From: Luminiphilus sp.
Lineage (GTDB): Bacteria > Pseudomonadota > Gammaproteobacteria > Pseudomonadales > Halieaceae
Reading direction: 5' to 3'
Assembly: GCA_022425845.1 (NCBI GenBank)
Contig: JAKMEU010000101.1
Coordinates: 1 to 20,218 of the forward strand
Length of the DNA stretch: 20,218 bases
Below are positions 14,505 through 20,218 of the stretch, piece by piece. The notes beneath the pieces were generated by a model. It saw only the letters and a program-made list of their open reading frames with translations. It made no database searches and was not told the origin of the DNA. Within the stretch, counting starts at the first letter, position 1. Each line of letters starts with the position of its first letter. A program made the position numbers and the translations under genes.

Positions 14505-16478
14505 ATGCCCGATTCAGCCAAGCGTCGTTTCAACATTGATCCCGCGGTGTTTTACCCCGCGCTGTTCCTGCTGTTTGGGGCGGTCTTATTGGTCCTGTCC
14601 CTACCTGGCGAGGGGGCAACGCTGTTTGCAAGCTTGCAGTCCGCCATCGTAGAAACGGCCAGCTGGTTTTATGTCCTGGTGATTGCTCTGATCGGGGTCA
14701 TGGTGATTGTTCTGGCCGCCTCTCGTTTTGGCGACATCAAGCTCGGTCCCGACCATTCCGAGCCCGATTACGGTTTTCTCTCCTGGTTCTCTATGCTGTT
14801 TGCTGCCGGAATCGGGATCGGCCTGATGTTTTATGGCATCGCGGAACCGGTCATGCACTTTCTGTCGCCACCTGTGGGTGAGGGCGGCACCTCCGCGGCG
14901 GCCGCCGAGGCGATCCAATTGAGCTATTTCCACTGGGGGTTCAACGCCTGGGCTACTTACGCGGCGGTGGCAATGGTGTTGGCCTATTTTGCCTACCGGC
15001 ACGATTTACCGCTGACGCTGAGGTCGGCCTTTTATCCCCTGATCGGTGAACGCATCTACGGACCCATGGGGGCCGCAGTCGACGTGTTCGCGGTGATATG
15101 CACCACCTATGGCATCTCTGTAAGCCTGGGTCTGGGCGTATTGCAAATCAATACGGGTTTCAACTATCTGTTCGGACTGCCCATTAACGAATGGGTCCAG
15201 GTGGCACTTATTTTTGGCACGATGGCCCTGGCGACGGTGTCAGTGGTGATGGGCCTCGATGCCGGGATCAAACGCCTGTCCGAGATCAACACGGTGCTGG
15301 CGGTGCTGCTACTCATGTTGATCCTCATTGCCGGGCCCACGGCGCTGCTCTTGTCGGGCACCCTGCAGAATTTTGGTGGCTATGTTGCCGGTCTTATTCC
15401 CAAAACCCTGGACCTCTATGTTTATGCCCCCTCTGACTGGCTTGGGGGATGGACCATTTTCTACTGGGGCTGGTGGATCAGCTGGACGCCATTTGTCGGC
15501 GTCTTTGTCGCCCGGATTTCCAGGGGGAGAACCATTCGGGAATTCCTGGTCGGCGTCACCGTGGTGCCCACGCTGTTTATCTGCCTCTGGATGGGTGTGC
15601 TGGGCGGGAGCGCCATTGAGCTCATCACCAACCAGGGCGTGACCGAGCTGGGTGCGGCGGTTCAGGATAACCAGGCCGTCGGACTGTTCAGGTTCCTGGA
15701 GTATTTGCCGGGAACCCAGCTCATGAGCGTGATCTGTCTGGTGATGATTGTGATTTTCTTTGTCACCTCGGCGGATAGTGGCGCCATGGTATTGAACATG
15801 TTGAGTGCCCGGGGCGATGACAATACCCCCGCCTTGCAACGGTCGGTATGGACCCTGGTCATCGCCCTGATCGCCTCCATATTGCTGGTGGGTGGAGGAT
15901 TGCAAGCACTCCAGACAGCGACCATCGCCAGTGCCTTACCTTTTTCAATTGCGCTACTGGGCGCCTTTTGGGGGTTTGGCAAAGCCTTGATGATCGACGG
16001 TGCAAAACGCCAGGTGACCTCTATTCATCCCCCTGCCGAAGCAGGTGACGCCGATTGGCGCCAGCGGCTGGCCAATTTGCTGAGCTATCCGGCGGACAGC
16101 AGTGTGCAGGATTTTCAACGTGAGGTTGTGTTCCCGGCGATGCATAGCTTTGCCCAGGAACTTAATGACCATGATGTGCGAACCCAGATTATCAACCACA
16201 TCAATGAGCGGGGCTCACTGCGTCTGGAGGTTGCCCAGGGCAATGAAATTGATTTCGCTTACGAAGTCCGGATGAGACGCCATCCAAAACCGGACCAACC
16301 CCTCGCGGGGAAGGCGCTGGAGGACATGTCAGAAAATGAAATCTTCTACCGCGCCGAGGTCCATCTCGTAGAGGGCGGGCAGGACTACGACGTCATGGGC
16401 TGGTCCGAGGAGCAGGTGGTACTGGATATGCTCAACCAATACGAAACCCACCTGCATTTCCTGCACACGGTGCGTTAG
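14505..16478 (+). CDS. BCCT-family transporter (betaine/choline/carnitine type)
   Basis: 657 residues: about 12 membrane segments to residue 495, then a soluble C-terminal domain of about 160 residues like that of the long BetT-type carriers, ending DYDVMGWSEEQVVLDMLNQY followed by ETHLHFLHTVR. The BCCT signature WGWWISWTPFVGVFVARISR is at 321-340. The aromatic substrate cage of BetP is complete: Trp144, Trp149 and Tyr152 in HWGFNAWATY, and Trp323, Trp324 and Trp327 in the signature. The segment AGIGIGLMFYGIAEP has Gly106 where proton-coupled choline carriers such as BetT have Asp, so a zwitterion such as glycine betaine, carnitine or DMSP, with sodium coupling, fits better than choline. The short spacer AAAAAGAGATCGTC precedes the ATG. 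It is convergent with the M48 gene, with only 8 nt between the stop codons. Confidence 0.93.
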   Translation: MPDSAKRRFNIDPAVFYPALFLLFGAVLLVLSLPGEGATLFASLQSAIVETASWFYVLVIALIGVMVIVLAASRFGDIKLGPDHSEPDYGFLSWFSMLFAAGIGIGLMFYGIAEPVMHFLSPPVGEGGTSAAAAEAIQLSYFHWGFNAWATYAAVAMVLAYFAYRHDLPLTLRSAFYPLIGERIYGPMGAAVDVFAVICTTYGISVSLGLGVLQINTGFNYLFGLPINEWVQVALIFGTMALATVSVVMGLDAGIKRLSEINTVLAVLLLMLILIAGPTALLLSGTLQNFGGYVAGLIPKTLDLYVYAPSDWLGGWTIFYWGWWISWTPFVGVFVARISRGRTIREFLVGVTVVPTLFICLWMGVLGGSAIELITNQGVTELGAAVQDNQAVGLFRFLEYLPGTQLMSVICLVMIVIFFVTSADSGAMVLNMLSARGDDNTPALQRSVWTLVIALIASILLVGGGLQALQTATIASALPFSIALLGAFWGFGKALMIDGAKRQVTSIHPPAEAGDADWRQRLANLLSYPADSSVQDFQREVVFPAMHSFAQELNDHDVRTQIINHINERGSLRLEVAQGNEIDFAYEVRMRRHPKPDQPLAGKALEDMSENEIFYRAEVHLVEGGQDYDVMGWSEEQVVLDMLNQYETHLHFLHTVR

Positions 16479-16496
16479 CGGCCAGGCTAGCGCACC
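16469..16496. terminator. Inverted repeat holding both convergent stop codons
   Basis: Arms GGTGCGTTAGC (16469-16479) and GCTAGCGCACC (16486-16496) pair over 11 positions, with one T-G wobble, around a 6-nt loop. The left arm contains the TAG of the BCCT gene, and the right arm contains the complement of the TAG of the M48 gene. There is no T-run on either side. It may act as a two-sided terminator or 3'-end stabiliser. Confidence 0.5.
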
Positions 16497-17308
16497 ATGT
16501 CAATTTCCGTGATCGCCGCTTTACTGCGCGTGGGATTAAGCGCCAGCATCGTGGGGATCTGACGCTGCAGTGCTGCCTGCCGATTGGCAGGTTCCGGGTG
16601 TGTGCTGAGGAACTCAGGGGGGCGCTTCTCGCTCAGGCTGCCCATTTTCTGCCACAGGGTGACAGCGGCTTCCGGGTCATAACCGGCCCGGGTTGCCAGC
16701 TCCATACCAATGGTATCTGCCTCGCTTTCTGCGGTGCGGGAATTCGGCAGTTCCAAAGCGACATTGGCCACCATTGCGGCACCGGCCATTGCGGCGGCGC
16801 TGTTGTCGGCCGCAACGCCAACGGCGACGACACCAATCGACGTGGCGATGGCGCGGGACATTCGTTCGGCGGTGTGATTGGCCAGTGCGTGGGAAATTTC
16901 GTGGCCCATAATCTGCGCCAGCTCGTCGTCGGTTAGCTGAAGTTGCTCGATCAGCCCGGTGTATACCGCCATGCGTCCCCCGGCCATGCACCAGGCATTG
17001 ACGGTCTCGGGGTCATCGATAATGGCCACGCTCCATTGCCAGTCTCTGGTGTCTGGAAAGGATGTCTCCGCAATGGTGACCAGCCGGCCCGTGATTCGGG
17101 CAACCCGGCCGAGCAAATCGGGATCGGTGACCAGCTTCCCGTCGCGGTCGAGATCCCCCATGGTGCTCAAATAAGCAGTCTCGGACTCGACAATCGCAGC
17201 CTCTGGGGAGATCAGCAGGAACTGGCTGCGCCCGGTAGGGCTGCTGGCACAGCCCACCAACACCATTGCCGCCAGCACGCTCATAATTTGTCGTTTGTAG
17301 CTAAGCAT
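16487..17308 (-). CDS. M48-family zinc metalloprotease, lipoprotein
   Basis: 273 residues. Residues 1-20 form a lipoprotein signal with lipobox LVGC (Cys20) followed by ASSP; with no Asp at position +2 the expected location is the outer membrane facing the periplasm. The zinc motif HEISH (His136, Glu137, His140) is followed by the third-ligand region AESEADTIGMELATRAGYDP (Glu196) and the late STHPEPANR motif. This matches the LoiP/YggG and BepA-like periplasmic M48 group, which degrade damaged envelope proteins, but there is no C-terminal TPR domain as in BepA. The start ATG has GGAA eight bases upstream. It lies 91 nt downstream of gpsA on the same strand and may be part of that transcript. 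Confidence 0.9.
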   Translation of the reverse strand: MLSYKRQIMSVLAAMVLVGCASSPTGRSQFLLISPEAAIVESETAYLSTMGDLDRDGKLVTDPDLLGRVARITGRLVTIAETSFPDTRDWQWSVAIIDDPETVNAWCMAGGRMAVYTGLIEQLQLTDDELAQIMGHEISHALANHTAERMSRAIATSIGVVAVGVAADNSAAAMAGAAMVANVALELPNSRTAESEADTIGMELATRAGYDPEAAVTLWQKMGSLSEKRPPEFLSTHPEPANRQAALQRQIPTMLALNPTRSKAAITEIDMVR

Positions 17309-17399
17309 TCAGGTTTCCATTCCATGCCGTGATCAGGGTTTGGGCGCAGCGGACGCGTTGAGCCACCTCTTTTACGCAGCCCCCGAGTCGGTTCCGTCG

Positions 17400-18413
17400 C
17401 TAGCCCGGTTCGGATTCGGCGGCCGCACGGGTACGCAGCAGCCCGCGATAAACTCCCCGGGCATTGGACGCCCCGGTAACCACCTTGAATACGTCCTGGG
17501 ATATGGGCATATCGAGCTTGTGCTCCTCGGCGAGCTCAATGACGGTGGGCGCGCTTTTTACGCCTTCGGCCACCATATGCATGCTGTCAATAATAGCGTC
17601 TATGCTTCGGCCCTTGGCGAGCTCGATGCCCACGTGGCGATTGCGACTTTGTGGGCTGGTGCAGGTGGCGATCATATCGCCCATGCCGGCCAGGCCCGCA
17701 AAGGTTTCGGGCCGGCCACCCAGCACGGTGCCAAGGCGTGTCATTTCGGCCAGTCCTCGGGTGATGAGGGCAGCCCGGGTATTGTCCCCTGCGCCCAGTC
17801 CGTCTCCCATCCCTACCGCGATGGCAATAATGTTTTTGAAGACCCCGCCCAGCTCGCAACCCACGTGGTCGGGGTTGGTATAGACCCTGAACAATCCAAC
17901 ATTAAGGAGGGGCTGTAGCCAGGTCTGTGGACCGGGGTCATCGAGGGCCAGTACGCTGGCGGCCGCCTGTCCGGCCATAATTTCCCGCGCGAGATTGGGT
18001 CCGGTCAACACGCCTACCGGCCTGTCCGGAGCCACGTCCCTGCACACTTCGGTCATGCGCAGCTTGGAGCCTCGCTCCAACCCCTTGGTCAGGCTGATCA
18101 GGGGGACGCCAGCAGGGAGCGCACTACTGATATCGCTCAGTACGCTGCGAAAATTGTTGGAGGGAATACCCATGATGACGGCATCCGCGCCGGCCACCGC
18201 TTCAGCGGGATCGGTCGTTGCCTGCAGGGTAGGGTGGAGTGCTGCGTCGCCAAGGTAGCGGCTGTTGCGGTGGTTGAGATTGACGTCATCCACTGTGTCG
18301 CCGTCCCGCGCCCAGAGTGTTACGTCGACGTTGCGAGAGATCAGCGATGCCACAGTGGTACCCCAGCTGCCGCCACCCATAACCGCTATTTTATAGCCCA
18401 CCGCGTGCTCCAT
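17400..18413 (-). CDS. gpsA: Glycerol-3-phosphate dehydrogenase [NAD(P)+]
   Basis: 337 residues from ATG 18413. The frame is open to 18443, but the extra ten residues are not family-like. The dinucleotide-binding site is YKIAVMGGGSWGTTVASLIS, near the N-terminus as expected. LISLTKGLE carries one conserved Lys, VLTGPNLAREI matches the family GPsfA block, and ELGGVFKNIIAIAVGMGDGL carries the catalytic Lys at about 193, followed by NTRAALITRGLAEMTRLG. The soluble enzyme reduces dihydroxyacetone phosphate to sn-glycerol-3-phosphate, the backbone for phospholipids. The start overlaps the 3' end of the acyltransferase gene by 23 nt, so the two are probably translated together. That gene uses the product of this one. 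Confidence 0.94.
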   Translation of the reverse strand: MEHAVGYKIAVMGGGSWGTTVASLISRNVDVTLWARDGDTVDDVNLNHRNSRYLGDAALHPTLQATTDPAEAVAGADAVIMGIPSNNFRSVLSDISSALPAGVPLISLTKGLERGSKLRMTEVCRDVAPDRPVGVLTGPNLAREIMAGQAAASVLALDDPGPQTWLQPLLNVGLFRVYTNPDHVGCELGGVFKNIIAIAVGMGDGLGAGDNTRAALITRGLAEMTRLGTVLGGRPETFAGLAGMGDMIATCTSPQSRNRHVGIELAKGRSIDAIIDSMHMVAEGVKSAPTVIELAEEHKLDMPISQDVFKVVTGASNARGVYRGLLRTRAAAESEPG

Positions 18414-20218
18414 CCCGAATGGTGGGCCGGCCGCGGATGGCAATGGCAGAGGCGCGGCTTATCTCCACGTGATGGATGAGCCGGTCCAGTGCCTCGGCTT
18501 GCCGAAGCCGCGCCTCCTGGTAGTCGGGAAGTGACTGATCGGTCAGGCCTCTCGACGCCAGTGTGTCCCATGCGTTCTTGAAAAGAAGTTTCAGGTTAGA
18601 TGCCTCGCTGGAAATTCGCCGCTGCAATAGCGCCTGTTTACCATAGTTCATGCAGCGATCGACAAAATCCGCCTCATCAATGGCATCACTCGACGTTACT
18701 TTGGCGAGCAGATCGGCTGCAATACTGTAAGACTCTACATACATCTGCAGCGTCATATGAGCCACCGGCGGTGTGGACAGCGACAGCAGCCTGCGGGCCC
18801 CTTTAACACCCGCGGCCAGTTCCTGAGACCAGTTTAAATCGATGCGCTCGAGTTCCTCTGCAATTTCCAGTTGGAATGCCTCTGTCGGCGGGTAGAAAAA
18901 TTCGAACTTGAACAGATCGCGGAGCTCGAGGACTTCAGCCCAGAACAGCGTCTCTCCACTGCTGGCATCGCCATCGTCTCCGCGCTCAGCCACGGCAATC
19001 AGAGCCAGTTCGATGATCGACTTGTTAACAAAGAAATGAGCAATGGTGTTGCGATAGTAGCTGGCGACGGCGACGTTGGCCGGTTCGATGCCGTAGACCG
19101 TGGTCGGGCCACCCGTGAAACGCGTGATAATGCGCTCGCCGATCATCAAATCCAGAAGTTTTCCGGTCCCCTCTTGCTGCTGTCGATCGAAATCGGGTGA
19201 CATGCGCAGGTCCCGTTGTCGCGCCCAGGCGATAATGTCCGCCACGCTCTGGTCGACCTCCGACTCGGTTTGTGCCCGCGGATAAACACCCAGAAGGGCC
19301 ATGCAGATCACGGCGGGGTAAGTGATGGGTGTCACCCGGTTGGCTTCAACGGCAACCTGAAATGCTATCTTCGCGAGAGCGAGCCGGTCGTCGGGGCTGG
19401 GTGCCTCCGGCAGGACAACGGGCTCGCCGAAGTCGACGTAGATCTTACCCATGGGTCGGGCGAGGCTACGGATGTAGCCCACCAGCCAGCTTAGTGATTC
19501 AGGTGCCTTGGGGACGCCCGACTGCTCACGTGCATACTCCTCCGCATCGCGAATGAGATCGTAGGACACTGTCACGGGGATAATATTGATATCGGTTGAA
19601 CCTGCGCTATGGCAGCCTTCGATGACGTATTTCAAGACGCCATATTTGGGCGGCATCAGTTTGCCCAGCCGGGATCGCGTGCCCTCGAAGGACCAGGTCA
19701 GGGGGAAGCGCTTTTCCATCAGGTAGCCGATGTAATGGCGCAACGTGGCCTTGTAAACCGGGTTATCTGCGAAGGTTCGTTTGATAAATACGCCTCCGGC
19801 CCGTTTTACAAGGCGTCCCATCAGCGGGATGTTCAGATTGGCGCCGGCAAAGAAATGAGGCACGGGGAAGTTATTGTCGAACAGCAGTTTGGGCACGACG
19901 AAACCATCGATATAGGTTTTGTGGGTCCAGAGCAGTGCCGAGGGGTGGTTGCGAACAATCGTCCTCACCCGTTCCAGGTCTTCGGGGTTGTAGTGCAGCT
20001 GTCGTTCGTAACCCAGACCAAGACAAAAATTACAGAACTTGATCCATACATCGAGCCAAAAACTGGTGGGTATGGAAATCATTTCGCGAAAATACTCGCT
20101 GGCTTCTTCCATGACTTCGGTTCGGGGCTCGCCTCGCTCAGCGGCGATGGCAAACAACTGGTCCTTCAGTGTCTGGTTGCTACGTAAAGACTGGGCGACG
20201 TAGCGCGGTACCTTGTAG
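18391..20218 (-). CDS. plsB: PlsB-like glycerol-3-phosphate acyltransferase (cut by right edge)
   Basis: 609 codons lie in the window with no start, since the frame stays open to the last base (edge residues YKVPRYVAQSLRSNQTLKDQ). The acyltransferase blocks are in order: WTHKTYIDGFVVPK (the HX4D motif, about 99-104 codons from the edge), RAGGVFIKRTF, SFEGTRSRLGKL (the phosphate-binding EGTRSR), and INIIPVTVSYD. A C-terminal helical domain of about 350 residues follows, as in PlsB. The enzyme transfers an acyl chain to position 1 of sn-glycerol-3-phosphate at the inner membrane. The EGTRSR form is closer to the mycobacterial and animal GPAT/DHAPAT style than to E. coli EGGRSR. The overlapping downstream gpsA supports the substrate assignment. 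A related lysophosphatidate acyltransferase role is less likely. Confidence 0.88.
   Translation of the reverse strand, partial: YKVPRYVAQSLRSNQTLKDQLFAIAAERGEPRTEVMEEASEYFREMISIPTSFWLDVWIKFCNFCLGLGYERQLHYNPEDLERVRTIVRNHPSALLWTHKTYIDGFVVPKLLFDNNFPVPHFFAGANLNIPLMGRLVKRAGGVFIKRTFADNPVYKATLRHYIGYLMEKRFPLTWSFEGTRSRLGKLMPPKYGVLKYVIEGCHSAGSTDINIIPVTVSYDLIRDAEEYAREQSGVPKAPESLSWLVGYIRSLARPMGKIYVDFGEPVVLPEAPSPDDRLALAKIAFQVAVEANRVTPITYPAVICMALLGVYPRAQTESEVDQSVADIIAWARQRDLRMSPDFDRQQQEGTGKLLDLMIGERIITRFTGGPTTVYGIEPANVAVASYYRNTIAHFFVNKSIIELALIAVAERGDDGDASSGETLFWAEVLELRDLFKFEFFYPPTEAFQLEIAEELERIDLNWSQELAAGVKGARRLLSLSTPPVAHMTLQMYVESYSIAADLLAKVTSSDAIDEADFVDRCMNYGKQALLQRRISSEASNLKLLFKNAWDTLASRGLTDQSLPDYQEARLRQAEALDRLIHHVEISRASAIAIRGRPTIRDGARGGL

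Noticed and set aside
1..20218. Mobile element, prophage, CRISPR or defence island
   Set aside because: I found no transposase, integrase, terminal repeats, spaced repeat array, restriction or toxin genes; codon use and gene content look like core and metabolic chromosome.

Overview
The window reads as chromosomal DNA of a GC-rich aerobic marine-type gammaproteobacterium. A Halieaceae/OM60-NOR5-like or related lineage is my best guess. This is inferred from gene content and protein style (a large acidic TonB receptor, TPR-sulfotransferases, a valine-degradation operon, a BCCT carrier); no marker gene proves it. Coding density is high. I see no tRNA, rRNA, insertion sequence, phage gene, CRISPR array or restriction/defence locus. 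All of the main genes are intact except the two cut by the window edges.

Layout. (1) 1-1269, minus strand: a LuxR-type regulator overlapping a TPR protein that runs off the left edge and probably starts at TTG. (2) 1389-2810, minus: a CoA-acylating aldehyde dehydrogenase of the SauS/AdhE-N type. (3) 3080-7048, plus: a compact operon for valine/isobutyrate breakdown, in pathway order: acyl-CoA dehydrogenase, enoyl-CoA hydratase, 3-hydroxyisobutyryl-CoA hydrolase, 3-hydroxyisobutyrate dehydrogenase. The usual last enzyme, MmsA, is not in the window; a different acylating aldehyde dehydrogenase sits divergently at the head of the operon. (4) 7182-13997, minus: an OafA-type membrane O-acyltransferase with an SGNH domain, a TPR-sulfotransferase, and a TonB-dependent receptor whose transcript ends at a clear UUCG-loop terminator. 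(5) 13998-14504: the only long non-coding stretch, AT-rich and full of short repeats, between the receptor and a divergent BCCT carrier. (6) 14505-16478, plus: the BCCT carrier, convergent with (7) 16487-20218, minus: plsB-like acyltransferase (cut by the right edge), gpsA, and an M48 lipoprotein metalloprotease.

How the genes fit together. The valine operon would turn isobutyryl-CoA into methylmalonate semialdehyde. GpsA makes sn-glycerol-3-phosphate and the overlapping upstream gene product acylates it, the first committed step of phospholipid synthesis. The receptor, sulfotransferase and O-acyltransferase are all envelope or small-molecule modification functions, and their grouping suggests surface or ligand chemistry, but no substrate can be read from the sequence. 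I did not find a convincing undescribed multi-gene system. The most useful leads are the aldehyde dehydrogenase in the mmsA position, the receptor/sulfotransferase/O-acyltransferase neighbourhood, and the repeat-rich 507-bp intergenic region.
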